A stretch of DNA of 64,000 nt from Candidatus Nitrosocosmicus sp. (lineage in GTDB: Archaea; Thermoproteota; Nitrososphaeria; Nitrososphaerales; Nitrososphaeraceae): contig JAPSGR010000005.1 in NCBI GenBank assembly GCA_031177355.1, positions 26,552 to 90,551 of the forward strand. Reading direction: 5' to 3'. The notes below the pieces were generated by a model. It had not been told where the DNA came from, made no database searches, and worked only from the letters and a program-made list of their open reading frames with translations. Made by a program: the position numbers and the translations under genes. Positions 27,740-37,696 of this stretch are shown here, in pieces. Every line of letters begins with the position of its first letter. The first letter of the stretch is position 1.

Positions 27740-28726
27740 TTAGTATTTATGTTTTGATACCTTCCGTGCTTCTATTAGATCAAGGAAATAAAAAAGATAA
27801 GTCCTTTCGTTTATCTTTAAAATCCATGGGATATATGACTCTTTCTTTGTTTTGATTGTTATTTCAAAACCGCTTTTTTCTATTGTTGACCGTAGGGTAC
27901 GGTCATTCAAATCTGGATTATACACCTTCTCTCTGTTGTAATCATAGGGAGTAGTCGTCACAAAAAAAGAGTGAGGTTTTAATAGGTTGCTAATAATTGG
28001 TAATAACTTTTCAATAGGGAGAAATTCCACAATATTTAATCCGAAAATTAAATCAAATCTCAAATTCTTGAAGGGTAAATTGAGAATATCACAAACAATA
28101 TATTCAACGTTAGTAATTCCGGCTTCGCCTGCCTTCTTTTTTGCTTCCACCATAAATGAGAATGATGAATCTATTCCAAAAACAAATGAAAATTTATTAG
28201 ATAACTCGATTGTTGATAGTCCCAAAGCACAACCTAGATCCAATGCTAACCCTTCAGGTTCATAATGAATTCCAGAAGTCAATTTTCTGTAAACATCTGA
28301 AGGCTTTATTTTCCAGCGCAACAGATGCAAGAACTTGTCACTCTCGAAATTCTCATTATGCAGCCACTTGTAACTTTGAAAATATCGGCTATCTATTTCA
28401 TACCTATCTTCATCTTGAGAATTCTTATTCAGTCGGCTCGACAAATTCTTCAAATAGTTTTTCATTTCTTCACTTTTGCTGTTTGAATACCATTTACCAA
28501 ATATTGATAATCTCTGCGAAGCATAGGATATTATGTCTTTAACAATTATAGCAATACCTGAAAGGATCGGATATTGAGATTTACATTCGGGACAAACGAG
28601 GAAACCTTCAACGCATTCGTTTTTGTTTTCAGGGTCTTCTATAAGTATATCTAATCGCAAAGGGTAGTTCCTCTCATTATGATTTATACAATACAAGAGT
28701 TTAAAATTAAGGAGTGATGACTTCAA
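27740..28726 (-). CDS. SAM-dependent methyltransferase with Trm112-like zinc N terminus
   Basis: The N terminus has a zinc-binding region (FLVCPECKSQYPILSG) resembling the Trm112 fold. A class I methyltransferase domain follows, with the AdoMet loop LDLGCALGLSTIEL around residue 178 and FDLIFGLNIVEFLP. Length 328. The substrate is unknown; small molecules, lipids or quinones are all possible for this broad family. It is transcribed on the same strand as the beta-helix gene downstream, 113 bases away. Confidence 0.72.
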   Translation of the reverse strand: MKSSLLNFKLLYCINHNERNYPLRLDILIEDPENKNECVEGFLVCPECKSQYPILSGIAIIVKDIISYASQRLSIFGKWYSNSKSEEMKNYLKNLSSRLNKNSQDEDRYEIDSRYFQSYKWLHNENFESDKFLHLLRWKIKPSDVYRKLTSGIHYEPEGLALDLGCALGLSTIELSNKFSFVFGIDSSFSFMVEAKKKAGEAGITNVEYIVCDILNLPFKNLRFDLIFGLNIVEFLPIEKLLPIISNLLKPHSFFVTTTPYDYNREKVYNPDLNDRTLRSTIEKSGFEITIKTKKESYIPWILKINERTYLFYFLDLIEARKVSKHKY

Positions 28727-28945
28727 TGGTTATAATCTTTGTTAAAGTATTATAGATGTTTTTATGGAGATACTTGAAGTTTTAGCTAAATTAGCAGTTT
28801 GATTTTGATTTTAACAATTTGTATAAAATTCAATCTATTTTAGAGTATTAGAGGAAAGCATTTAAAATTAAAAAGAAATAGGTATACTAATGTCTTATTG
28901 AAAACCAAATGGGTTAGAGACATTGTTCATCTAAACTTTTTTCGA

Positions 28946-30172
28946 TCATTTAAGCAAATATGGTAAGGCAATTGATAAAACGACCACAATGACCATAGCA
29001 TATGTCAATATCTTGGATGAGTGTCTAATTAACCCCTTCTTATTTTGTGTTTTTTTATCTATGAGTGAATTGTAAAGCTGGCCGCCATCCAAAGGTCCAA
29101 TTGGTAATGCATTAAATATAGCCACATTGAAGTTTATGAACCATAACCAGAAAAAGAGATTCGCTGGAATGGTGTAATAAGAACCAAAAATTGGTGAAGA
29201 ATATTTATCAGCCATGAAATCAGAATAAGGAACCATGCCTTGAACGAATGTGGGGGGCGCCAATAATGCCAAGGGTGAACTGAATATCATTGTGTTATAT
29301 CTATCTAAAACTTCTTTCGGATCTGTCACTGGAGTTATTGAAACCCCTAATATCCCCTTGCCCGGTTCTCTTTGTTCAGGGAGAGTGGTTTCCTTTACTA
29401 TAGTGTCCCCTTTATTCGATATTATTTCGATAGTCACAGGCTTTCCAAGGTTGATATTCAAATTTTCATTAAGCTGTACGGGATCTCGAATTTCAGCACC
29501 TTGAATTCCTTGTATAGTGTCTCCTTTTGATAACCCTATAGATGCTGCAAGAGAGTCAGGGTTGACATTAGTAATTACAACTCCATACAAATTCTGGTCC
29601 ATTGGCTTTGTAATTATTAATGTTGATGTTATCAACAAAATAGCTAGTAATGAAATTGCTGCCAATACGATGTTAGTCATTGGACCAGCAGTCAGGATTG
29701 AACTTTTTTGCTTAGTAGATATCCGATTTAATTCATCGCGCTCTATGTTTACAAATGCCCCGATTGGAATACCGAGAAATAAAACCAGACCTGTAGATTC
29801 CACTTTAACGCCGTAAACTCTAGCTATAATTCCATGACCCGCTTCGTGGACAATAATCGTAACTACCAAAGCGATCCAACCTTCCCAAATAGGGAGATAT
29901 GGATTAAGCCCTGGAATAAGTAAATTTGCCTGGGGGCCCACACCTCTTGCCCCTTCTCTAATACTTTCACTAGAAAACAATGCAGCGACGCTGCCTATAA
30001 TAAGGAAAAGCGCCATGAGTGTAATTAGAGGCATTAAATAAGTATTAAATTTGGCATAAAATCTTGCAGCTCTAGTTTTAGATACTCGGTCGAAGAATTT
30101 TAAACCGTAAGGAGTATGAATTAGAATAAGAGGTAAATGAAGGTCGAACTTAATTTTAGATTGCTGTTCCAA
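28946..30172 (-). CDS. Site-2-protease-type (M50) intramembrane metalloprotease with PDZ domain
   Basis: Intramembrane zinc protease of 408 residues. The metal motif HEAGH is at residues 109-113 within a membrane helix, and the third ligand motif is seen in NALPIGPLDGG near the C terminus. A PDZ domain lies between (GVVITNVNPDSLAASIGLSKGDTI region). About five hydrophobic segments are visible. Relatives cleave membrane-bound regulators or clear remnant signal peptides; the target here is unknown. It has the arrangement of archaeal RseP/SpoIVFB relatives. Confidence 0.9.
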   Translation of the reverse strand: MEQQSKIKFDLHLPLILIHTPYGLKFFDRVSKTRAARFYAKFNTYLMPLITLMALFLIIGSVAALFSSESIREGARGVGPQANLLIPGLNPYLPIWEGWIALVVTIIVHEAGHGIIARVYGVKVESTGLVLFLGIPIGAFVNIERDELNRISTKQKSSILTAGPMTNIVLAAISLLAILLITSTLIITKPMDQNLYGVVITNVNPDSLAASIGLSKGDTIQGIQGAEIRDPVQLNENLNINLGKPVTIEIISNKGDTIVKETTLPEQREPGKGILGVSITPVTDPKEVLDRYNTMIFSSPLALLAPPTFVQGMVPYSDFMADKYSSPIFGSYYTIPANLFFWLWFINFNVAIFNALPIGPLDGGQLYNSLIDKKTQNKKGLIRHSSKILTYAMVIVVVLSIALPYLLK

Positions 30173-30448
30173 CTATAAATGATGAACATTCTTATTATTT
30201 AAATGCATCATAGAAACATTTAGTTTGATAAAACATGTTTCTCTAAAATGTGAGGTAGAATATAACATGATTAAAAATGATAAATCACATTAAAGGTATC
30301 TAAATAAAAGTAGTACTTTGAGAGGAACGCTGAGATCTAATTCCGGGAAGCAATACTATAAAAATAATATTAAATATTTCAAACTTCAGAATTTTAAAAA
30401 TATTCGAGAGAACTCCATTAGGTTGTTTTTATGTGGACCTAGGCGCTG

Positions 30449-30841
30449 TTATCCTTTGACTCTTACTATTTTTATCCTTTCGAGCACTTTCCAATATTCA
30501 ACTTCGCCTCCTTGATTAATTTTGTCTCTAATCTCATCTTCTACTGCAGAGGTTTCAAACACCTCAAAAGTTTCGAGATCCATTATCTGCAATACCTGCC
30601 CAGACATGGAAATAATTTGTCCATTTCTCTTGTCTATTAATGGAACATCAACGCTTGCTGAAACTGGTGATACAAGACTATGCCTTGATCCATCGAATAC
30701 ACCCATAGCTGCTACACGAGCCTTAGCTGAACCATGCTTACCTGGCTTACTGTGATCGTAAGAAACTATTCTACACGGCTCTCCATCAATGATGATGTAA
30801 GAACCCACTTTCAAACTACCAAGGTCCATAGGTTTGCTCAA
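30449..30841 (-). CDS. eif5A: Translation factor aIF5A (eIF5A homologue)
   Basis: Helps ribosomes through difficult peptide bonds, such as polyproline. The hypusine loop SKPGKHGSAKAR is present, with Lys35 as the modified residue, and VDVPLIDKRNGQI and the C-terminal OB domain follow. Length 130 residues is typical. Modification would need deoxyhypusine synthase, which is not in the window. It is a single gene flanked by gaps of 276 and ~250 bases, consistent with its own promoter. Confidence 0.95.
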   Translation of the reverse strand: MSKPMDLGSLKVGSYIIIDGEPCRIVSYDHSKPGKHGSAKARVAAMGVFDGSRHSLVSPVSASVDVPLIDKRNGQIISMSGQVLQIMDLETFEVFETSAVEDEIRDKINQGGEVEYWKVLERIKIVRVKG

Positions 30842-31097
30842 TTATAATCACAAAAATTCATATGCGATACATATTTAACAGTTATGATTTTGTCCCTTGA
30901 TTAAATAAAGAGGAGGCATCAAAATATTGCTGCGGATCGAAGATTCCATAAATTTATTAACAACAAAGCAATTATGACTCAGGTAAAAAATACCTTTTAA
31001 AGATCTGTGATTGAAAAACTCCAGTTTTAAAAGTAAAAATCGACTATCATGCTTAAAGCCGTGACATTAATTTACCCCAGTGATTTTCATTCTGATA

Positions 31098-32465
31098 GTG
31101 CATTCGTCGAAGGAAAAAAAAGCTCTTACAATAGCAGGAAGTGACTCGTCTGCTGGTGCTGGAATTCAGGCAGATTTAAAGACCTTTTCAGCACTGGGTA
31201 TTTATGCGACAACAGCAATCACTACCCTCACTGCTCAAAATACTAAAACAGTGTCAGACATATTTGTCGTACCCGAGGGGTTTTTTAAAAACCAACTTGA
31301 AACAACGATTGAAGACATTAAACCAGATGTTATCAAGGTTGGTGTTCTCTACGACAATTCCATTATAAAAATAGTGAAGGATGTACTACTCGATTTCGAA
31401 AAACCAAAAATTATTGATCCTGTTTTATACTCTGGCACGGGCGTTAAATTGCTTGATGAAAAATCTTATGACTCCTTTAAAAAAAATATCATCCCATTAG
31501 CAGACATACTAACACCAAATTTAAAAGAGGCTGAATCATTGAGTGAGATTCACATCCAATCCGACAGTGATTTGCCGAAAGTTGCAGATTCAATCCTAGA
31601 TTTGGGAGCGAAAAGCGTCATTATAAAAGGTGGACATTTTAAAAGAAAGAATAAATACATTTCAGATTATTATTACACAAAAAATGGCAGTGAATCTTTT
31701 AAAATTACAAATAAGAGACTTCCATTTGATGAAACACATGGAACTGGCTGTAACTTCTCTGCAGCAATTGCTTCGTATATAGCTATGGGTTATAGCCCGA
31801 AAGATGCTTTCATCCTTGCAAATTCGTATGTATATCTAGCATTAAAGAATGCGAGCAAAGTGGGCAATGGCGTATTAGTTGCTAATCCACTGCGCCAGAT
31901 ATATTACAACTCCCAGAAATATGAGACTATTATTGAATTGCAAAAGTGTGTTAGCTATCTTGAGCGGATAGACAAATTCTCTTTGCTAATACCTGAAACC
32001 AAAACTAATTTTGTTTACTCTATTCCAAATCCCACAGATCCTCTTGAAGTAGCGGGTGTTGTTGGCAGAGTTACAAATTATCGAAATCGCATACGGTCTC
32101 CAAATACAATAGATTTTGGAGCTTCCATTCATGTTGCAAATGCACTGTTGGTGGCCAAACGGTTTAATCCTTATCTGAGATCTGCAATAAACATACGATA
32201 TTCGGATAATCTGATAAAAATATGCTCAGACAATTTCATATGTTCTAATTATAATCGGAGATCTGAACCAAAATCGAGTAAGAACAGGGAAGGGTCTTCA
32301 ATCAAATGGGGAATAAAAAGTGCATTTATTAATAATCCTAATGCTGAAGTAGTTTACCATGATGGAGATTACGGAAAAGAGCCAATGATATTATTATTTG
32401 CTAAAACTCCTAGAAGAATTTTGACTATGATTTTGACTATATTGAAAAGATATACTACGAGCTAA
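31098..32465 (+). CDS. thiDN: Bifunctional hydroxymethylpyrimidine kinase / thiamine-phosphate synthase (ThiD-ThiN)
   Basis: The N-terminal ~260 residues are ThiD, a ribokinase fold with ALTIAGSDSSAGAGIQADLK and the DETHGTGCNFSAA motif. It phosphorylates HMP twice. The C-terminal ~180 residues are ThiN (GRVTNYRNRIRSPNTI and DFGASIHVANALLVA), the archaeal thiamine-phosphate synthase that replaces ThiE. The frame is open from a GTG at 31080, but the GTG at 31098 follows a TATA-like ATTAATTTA (31067-31075) at leaderless spacing and starts only eight residues before ALTIAGSD, so it is preferred. Confidence 0.93.
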   Translation: MHSSKEKKALTIAGSDSSAGAGIQADLKTFSALGIYATTAITTLTAQNTKTVSDIFVVPEGFFKNQLETTIEDIKPDVIKVGVLYDNSIIKIVKDVLLDFEKPKIIDPVLYSGTGVKLLDEKSYDSFKKNIIPLADILTPNLKEAESLSEIHIQSDSDLPKVADSILDLGAKSVIIKGGHFKRKNKYISDYYYTKNGSESFKITNKRLPFDETHGTGCNFSAAIASYIAMGYSPKDAFILANSYVYLALKNASKVGNGVLVANPLRQIYYNSQKYETIIELQKCVSYLERIDKFSLLIPETKTNFVYSIPNPTDPLEVAGVVGRVTNYRNRIRSPNTIDFGASIHVANALLVAKRFNPYLRSAINIRYSDNLIKICSDNFICSNYNRRSEPKSSKNREGSSIKWGIKSAFINNPNAEVVYHDGDYGKEPMILLFAKTPRRILTMILTILKRYTTS

Positions 32466-32498
32466 TATTATAAATAATCTAGTCTCACTCATAGGACT

Positions 32499-33212
32499 GT
32501 GAAAGCAGTGATTTTAGCTGGTGGCCTAGGTACTAGATTACAGCCATATACTTTTTTTATACCGAAACCTATGCTCCCTCTCGGGAACAAACCGTTATTA
32601 GAGTATCTGATAGAGTGGTTAAACAAATCTAAAAAAATTGACCAAATAATAATCTGCGTCAGTTACTTGCATAGATCGATAGAAGATTATTTCGAGGACG
32701 GGACGAGGTTTGGGATAGAAATCAAGTATTCAAGATCCGATCGACCTTTAGCAACGGCCGGTCAGCTTAAAACTGCATCAAATTATTTGGACGAATCATT
32801 TGTATGTCTTTACGGCGACTCTGTTTACGAATTTCCGTTAAACAAGATGATCGATAATCATATAAGTGATAATGCGTTTATTTCCATGGCCCTTACTAAA
32901 TATAAGACAAACCTAAAATATGGGTTTATTGAGCTAGACAAGAACGAAAAGACGTTAGTATCTGAATGGAAAGAAAAACCCGAAATCGCAGGTTTAATAA
33001 ATATTGGCTGTTATGTATTTGAACCAGAGTTTTTAAAAAAGATTCCTCATTCCGTATCCTTTGGAATGGATGAAGCTGTGAGAGACTGTATAAAAGATAA
33101 AAAGAAAGTAAAATCGTATATTGTAAATGAGGGTAGTTTTATAGATATTGGAGACAAAAAATCATATCTAGAGGCGTACAAGCAATATGTGAAAAGACTA
33201 GGAAAGATATAA
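32499..33212 (+). CDS. NDP-sugar pyrophosphorylase (sugar-1-phosphate nucleotidyltransferase)
   Basis: Makes an NDP-sugar from a sugar-1-phosphate and an NTP. The signature GGLGTRL is at residues 8-14, KPMLPLGNKP follows, and CLYGDSVYEF holds the metal-binding aspartate. At 237 residues it is a single-domain enzyme without a C-terminal beta-helix. The nucleotide (dTTP, GTP or UTP) and sugar cannot be read from sequence; mannose-1-phosphate guanylyltransferase-like and RmlA/RfbF-like forms are all possible. It would supply the glycosyltransferases encoded in this window. It starts with GTG 33 bases after thiDN. Confidence 0.85.
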   Translation: MKAVILAGGLGTRLQPYTFFIPKPMLPLGNKPLLEYLIEWLNKSKKIDQIIICVSYLHRSIEDYFEDGTRFGIEIKYSRSDRPLATAGQLKTASNYLDESFVCLYGDSVYEFPLNKMIDNHISDNAFISMALTKYKTNLKYGFIELDKNEKTLVSEWKEKPEIAGLINIGCYVFEPEFLKKIPHSVSFGMDEAVRDCIKDKKKVKSYIVNEGSFIDIGDKKSYLEAYKQYVKRLGKI

Positions 33213-33321
33213 CCTTTAATTTTAAACATATTGTAGATATTAAAATACAAATAATTGGATAATAGTATCTCCATTTTATAAGAACAATCCTGTAAAGATA
33301 ATTGGGCATGACAAGTAGGGA

Positions 33322-34032
33322 TTAGAAATTTATAAATTCAGAAACAGTCTTAAAAGTCTCATCTGTGTAATTAAACGATTCAAGGTATGGAACCACACCT
33401 ATTACTGGCACCATAGTAAGCTTTTCTATAAAGGAAGGAGTGCGAGATTCGATCAGATTTGGAAGCATAGGCATCTTATTAACTATAATTCCTCTAATCG
33501 ATATTCCATTTGACTTACATTCTTTAACAGTTAGCATAGTATGGTTAAGAGTTCCCACGAAAGGAGTCGATACAATTATTACTTCAAGTTTTGTTAACTT
33601 TATAAAATCTAACAGAGTGGAATTACTATTTAATGGTACTAATAGCCCACCGATGCCTTCAAGGATAAGAAATTCATATTTACCTCTCAGATATTCGTAT
33701 TTTTTTAGGGCGTAATCTAGGTCCAGTTGTTCCATTTGTAAGAGTTCAGCAGCCATATAAGGAGAGCAAGCTAAGGGAAAATAGTATGGGTTTATGTTCT
33801 CATCAAGCTCATCTATGTAGATGGATTTATGTAGCATAGCCACATCCTCGGACCTAAAGGTTTTAGAATAAACCCCGTTTCCTGTAGCAAAGGGTTTCAT
33901 CATACATATTTTATTAATCTTTTTTGAAAGCTTCCATCCAAGGGAAGCAGAGATCAAGGTTTTTCCAACATTAGTATCGGTCCCAATTATAAAAATGCCC
34001 TTAGACACTATCACTACATGCAACTCGTTCAT
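33322..34032 (-). CDS. bioD: Dethiobiotin synthetase
   Basis: Closes the ureido ring of dethiobiotin from diaminopelargonate, CO2 and ATP. The P-loop GTDTNVGKT is at residues 17-25, and the LILEGIGGLLVPL motif lies mid-protein. Length 236. No bioA, bioB or bioF is adjacent. Biotin is needed for the acetyl/propionyl-CoA carboxylase of the CO2-fixation cycle expected in this group. It is divergent from bluB across a 269-base region in which I see no conserved element. Confidence 0.92.
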   Translation of the reverse strand: MNELHVVIVSKGIFIIGTDTNVGKTLISASLGWKLSKKINKICMMKPFATGNGVYSKTFRSEDVAMLHKSIYIDELDENINPYYFPLACSPYMAAELLQMEQLDLDYALKKYEYLRGKYEFLILEGIGGLLVPLNSNSTLLDFIKLTKLEVIIVSTPFVGTLNHTMLTVKECKSNGISIRGIIVNKMPMLPNLIESRTPSFIEKLTMVPVIGVVPYLESFNYTDETFKTVSEFINF

Positions 34033-34301
34033 TAATATTTGTTATACAAACATATCCAAAGTTCTTTAAACATTGACTTAAAAGTGTTATTCATAAAAAC
34101 ACAAAAAAGGAAGTTCTTCCCAGTATAATGCAATAGACTTTACCGACTTAATCCGTTTTGTTTGATGTGATATGACAATGGAGGGCCAAGAGAATTTGAA
34201 TATATTTTAATTTTTTTGACGGATATCTAATCTAATTTACTCAGAAAAGAAAATTTTTTGATACAAATCTATATTGCATTCTAATAACATAAGTTCAAGT
34301 A

Positions 34302-35030
34302 TTGAAGGTACCCTCCAAGGACATAGTTTTTAGTGAAAGCGAGAAAGAGTCATTTTATAGAGTAATATTTTCACGACGCGATGTCCGAAAAAATTTTGTT
34401 AATAAGACTATTTCTGATGCGATCATATGCAAGATTTTGCTTGCAGCTCATCATGCACCATCGGTTGGGTTTTCTCAGCCATGGAACTTTATTTTGATAA
34501 GGGACATAGAGACCCGTAAACGGATTAAACAATCCTTTATTAAAGAACGATTAAAGTCTATTGAATTGATTTCAAATGATAACAATAGAAAGGATAAATA
34601 TTTGAATTTGAAGTTGGAAGGAATTTTGGAATCTGATCTAAATATATGTATTACTTATGACCGAGATCGATTCGGTCCTTTTGTCATTGGTAAGATGACG
34701 ATCAAGGATGCTGGCATCTATAGTGTTTGCTGTGCAGTTCAAAATTTGTGGTTGGCCGCTAGGGTTGAAAACATCGGCGTAGGATGGGTAAGCATACTTA
34801 GCAATAACGATCTTTGTAGTATTCTGAACCTTCCTACTAACATACAGCCTATTGCTTATTTATGCCTGGGGTATGTAAAGGAATTCGAGGACAGACCTGA
34901 TTTGCAGTCAAGTAAATGGCTTGATCGAATGCCCTTAAATAATGTAGTGAATTTTGAAAGTTGGGATAATAGGTGTGATGTTGACTCTTCATGGTTGAAA
35001 TTAATGGAGATATTGAAGAGTCAAATGTAA
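34302..35030 (+). CDS. bluB: 5,6-dimethylbenzimidazole synthase (BluB, nitroreductase fold)
   Basis: BluB breaks down FMNH2 with oxygen to give 5,6-dimethylbenzimidazole, the lower ligand of cobalamin. The family opening YRVIFSRRDVRKNF, AAHHAPSVGFSQPWNF and the C-terminal KWLDRMPL pattern are all seen. Length 242. The start is a TTG at 34302: an in-frame stop lies four codons upstream and no ATG precedes the conserved region. Its presence fits the known ability of these archaea to make true B12 and the B12-dependent proteins in the window (mutase subunit, MetH). Oxygen dependence fits an aerobe. Confidence 0.9.
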   Translation: MKVPSKDIVFSESEKESFYRVIFSRRDVRKNFVNKTISDAIICKILLAAHHAPSVGFSQPWNFILIRDIETRKRIKQSFIKERLKSIELISNDNNRKDKYLNLKLEGILESDLNICITYDRDRFGPFVIGKMTIKDAGIYSVCCAVQNLWLAARVENIGVGWVSILSNNDLCSILNLPTNIQPIAYLCLGYVKEFEDRPDLQSSKWLDRMPLNNVVNFESWDNRCDVDSSWLKLMEILKSQM

Positions 35031-35325
35031 CATCTAACACTGAGAAGATTATAGTATAGAGAGTTTGACTTGTCAACATAACCCTTGCATCGATTCTAAA
35101 TAAAAAAATTGGGAAGAACAATTACCACAAGTTATCTTTTGGTTTTAAAGACTTGGACTTGAGACTGTAAACTACGAATTGGTTTCCTTATCCTTCTTGA
35201 TTTTTGCAAACATAGATTTGTTTTATCTTGACTAATTTAAGTATTGCGGGGTCGCTACATTATTGATAAATATCGTAGATTTTTCCCTAAATATCGCAGT
35301 ACTCTGCCATTTAGTGTTAAAAAAA

Positions 35326-35400
35326 TGCCGGAGGCGGGATTTGAGCCCGCGACCTTTCGATTATGAGTCGAACGCTCTGACCAGGCTGAGCTACCCCGGC
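35326..35400 (-). tRNA. tRNA-Met (CAT anticodon), elongator type
   Basis: A full cloverleaf folds on the minus strand: 7-base-pair acceptor GCCGGGG/CTCCGGC with one G-T pair, D-arm GCTC/GAGC, anticodon stem TTCGA/TCGAA with loop CTCATAA, five-base variable loop, and T-arm GCGGG/CCCGC with loop CTCAAAT. The discriminator is A and CCA is not encoded. The anticodon stem lacks the three G-C pairs of initiators, so it is an elongator; an Ile-CAT (lysidine/agmatidine) identity cannot be fully excluded. A TATA-like element lies about 25 bases upstream. No intron. Confidence 0.92.
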
Positions 35401-35867
35401 AAGCCCAGCTCTGATGTCTATAAGCAAATCTTCTAAAATACACGTATAATATAAGCTAAACTACCAGTGATTATATTAACTAGTAAAATTTCTCTATGTA
35501 GCTCTTCCACCATATTAATTTAACTGATTTAAAAGATATTGCTACAGATCAAAAATCAAAGGTCTTAGATCAAATATAAAATTTGTTTTCAGCCTATTTT
35601 TTGTGTTAATATTATATCGTAGAAGGCATATATTATAGAGAAATAGTTAGATCTCACCAATAACGATTATTGGTACATTTGTTAAGGTAAAGATTTGTAG
35701 CTTTTTGTACCTTTGATTTAGGTAGTTAGTCAAACCACTACTATAGTATACATTGAACAGTTCTAATTTGTTTCTAGGCGAAATGCAAAAAGCATAATCC
35801 AATTTGGCAAATGGATTTACATAAGAACCTTTTAATAAACGCGGTGCAAGATTTTTATTAAAAAGAT
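35401..35867. other. 467-base non-coding gap with a 19-base palindrome
   Basis: The region contains the tRNA-Met promoter (minus strand), an inverted repeat at 35656-35674 (ACCAATAA-CGA-TTATTGGT) and, at its right end, a TATA element TTTTAATAAA about 30 bases before pyrD. No convincing open frame or RNA was seen in the rest. Confidence 0.5.
35656..35674. repeat. Perfect inverted repeat, possible operator
   Basis: Two 8-base arms, ACCAATAA and TTATTGGT, flank CGA. It lies about 190 bases before pyrD in otherwise empty sequence. It could bind a dimeric regulator; there is no direct evidence for function. Confidence 0.35.
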
Positions 35868-36773
35868 TTGGCCTGTAATATACCTATTAGTTTTGCTGGA
35901 CTCGAATTAAAAAACCCCGTTATTGTTGCTTCAGGGATTTTAGGATTATCACAAAATATTTTTGAGAGGCTCTCACTTATCGGTGCTGGAGCGATCGTAA
36001 GCAAATCGATTAGTATACGGCCTCGAGAAGGTTATAAAAACCCAACAGTAGTCCCTCTAGAACATACTAGTTGGCTTAATGCAGTTGGGCTTGCTAATCC
36101 AGGAGCTGAAGCTTTTTCGAAAGAGATCTCGGGTAACAGGGCACCGCTATTCGTTAGTTTAGTGGGTTCTTCAACTGAAGAATTTACCGCAATAGTTCGA
36201 AAATTTAGCCGTTCCAATATATTGGGATTTGAACTTAACTTGTCTTGTCCACATGTGGATAAAATGGGTATGGAGATCGGCGATGATCCAAAACTTGTAC
36301 AAGAAATTATTCAGTCGATAAAAAACGAAAGCTCAAAGCCATTGATAGTTAAAGTAGGACTTGGAAACTCTGATATTTTAGAAGTTGCAAAGGTTTCAGA
36401 AGAATCTGGGGCTGATGGTATCACAGCGATTAACACACTGAGAGCTATGAAAATTGATATTACAAATAAATGCCCAGTTCTGGAGAATAATATTGGTGGG
36501 CTATCAGGTGCGGCTATCAAACCTATTGGTGTGCGATGCGTGTATGAACTACGGAAAAAAATTAATTTACCGATTATTGGATGCGGAGGAATTCTCACAA
36601 TTTCAGATGTATTAGAGTATATTATGGCCGGGGCCTCAGCAGTGCAGGTTGGGAGTCTTATCGCCCATAAGGGATTAGAAGCTATAGAAAAATTAGTAAC
36701 TGGTCTCCACGATTACCTGAAGTCAAATAACTATAACCGTTTGGAGGAAATTGTCGGAATTGTCCATCGATAA
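35868..36773 (+). CDS. pyrD: Dihydroorotate dehydrogenase, catalytic subunit (type 1B)
   Basis: Oxidises dihydroorotate to orotate in pyrimidine synthesis. It is a FMN TIM barrel of 301 residues; the catalytic cysteine is seen in LNLSCPH, the hallmark of class 1 enzymes. FMN-binding segments GCGGILTISD and GASAVQVGS lie near the C terminus. The start is a TTG at 35868 with a TATA box ~30 bases upstream. pyrK follows directly, which makes this the NAD-linked 1B type. Cytoplasmic heterotetramer expected. Confidence 0.94.
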   Translation: MACNIPISFAGLELKNPVIVASGILGLSQNIFERLSLIGAGAIVSKSISIRPREGYKNPTVVPLEHTSWLNAVGLANPGAEAFSKEISGNRAPLFVSLVGSSTEEFTAIVRKFSRSNILGFELNLSCPHVDKMGMEIGDDPKLVQEIIQSIKNESSKPLIVKVGLGNSDILEVAKVSEESGADGITAINTLRAMKIDITNKCPVLENNIGGLSGAAIKPIGVRCVYELRKKINLPIIGCGGILTISDVLEYIMAGASAVQVGSLIAHKGLEAIEKLVTGLHDYLKSNNYNRLEEIVGIVHR

Positions 36774-36780
36774 AAATATC

Positions 36781-37599
36781 ATGAGAACAGTGAAGATAAC
36801 CAATGTTGTGACCGAAACTGAAACGGTGAAGACTTTGCATTTTAATGATACATTATCTAATAAAGCTAAGCCCGGCCAGTTTTTAATGGTTTGGATTCCT
36901 AGAAAAGAAGAGATACCATTAAGCGTTATGATTTCTAGTGTACCCGGTCATGCCGCCATCACGATAAGAAAAAAAGGTTTTGCTTCAACTTCACTTTTTA
37001 ACAAAAATATAGGTGACTACATTGGAATACGAGGGCCGTATGGAAATTCATTTTCGATTAAAACCAAATCCAAGAGTATCGTTCTTTTGGGAGGAGGTAC
37101 CGGATTGGTCCCTTTAGTGAGATTACTAGACAACATAAAACATCTAGATTTAAAGTTGACAATCATTATCGGAGCAAGAACAAAGGATGAATTGTTCTTT
37201 GTTAAACTTATCTCTGACATGTTAAAGAAAAACAAGTTCGAATTACTTCTTTCGACTGAAGATGGTACAGTGGGGAAAAGGGGATATCCTACAGATATTT
37301 TAAGAGATCTCATTATGAAAAATCAGGTGATAGATTTCATTTATACCTGTGGCCCAGAATTGATGATGAAAACAGTTTACGAATTAACAAAATTAAAAAA
37401 AATTCCCCTAGAGGCTAGCATTGAAAGGTACATGAAATGCGGAATTGGCTTATGTTCTAGCTGTAGTATAAATGATAAACTAGTATGTGTCGATGGTACA
37501 GTTTTTAACGAAACACAGATTTCGAATCTTACTGAATTTGGGATTTGGTATAGGGATAAATCAGGAATATTGAAAAAGTATGACCCAAAAAAGGTTTAG
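36781..37599 (+). CDS. pyrK: Dihydroorotate dehydrogenase, electron-transfer subunit
   Basis: FAD and [2Fe-2S] subunit that passes electrons from PyrD to NAD. A ferredoxin-reductase fold is visible, with the FAD motif PLSVMIS and the NAD loop LGGGTGLVPL. The cluster cysteines are in CGIGLCSSC and the following LVC, giving C-x4-C-x2-C-x7-C. The frame is open from a TTG at 36751 inside pyrD, which follows a GGAGG at very short spacing. The ATG at 36781 gives the usual family N terminus, MRTVKITNV, so it is chosen; the choice is uncertain. Confidence 0.92.
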   Translation: MRTVKITNVVTETETVKTLHFNDTLSNKAKPGQFLMVWIPRKEEIPLSVMISSVPGHAAITIRKKGFASTSLFNKNIGDYIGIRGPYGNSFSIKTKSKSIVLLGGGTGLVPLVRLLDNIKHLDLKLTIIIGARTKDELFFVKLISDMLKKNKFELLLSTEDGTVGKRGYPTDILRDLIMKNQVIDFIYTCGPELMMKTVYELTKLKKIPLEASIERYMKCGIGLCSSCSINDKLVCVDGTVFNETQISNLTEFGIWYRDKSGILKKYDPKKV

Positions 37600-37696
37600 G
37601 TAAATGACACTTCACTAATTTGATTGTAAAGTTTTTTGCCAAGCTAAATCTGTTAATAATATTTTTATATTCTAAGTAGTGTGTACTTTATATAAA

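Noticed and set aside
30318..30515. 65-codon + strand frame between the M50 protease and aIF5A genes
   Set aside because: No motif, overlaps aIF5A antisense; AT-rich random frame.
34033..34301. Cobalamin riboswitch before bluB
   Set aside because: No B12-box-like sequence or stem pattern seen between bioD and bluB; such riboswitches are not expected in this group.
35255..35443. 62-codon minus-strand frame over tRNA-Met
   Set aside because: The region folds as a tRNA; the frame is incidental.
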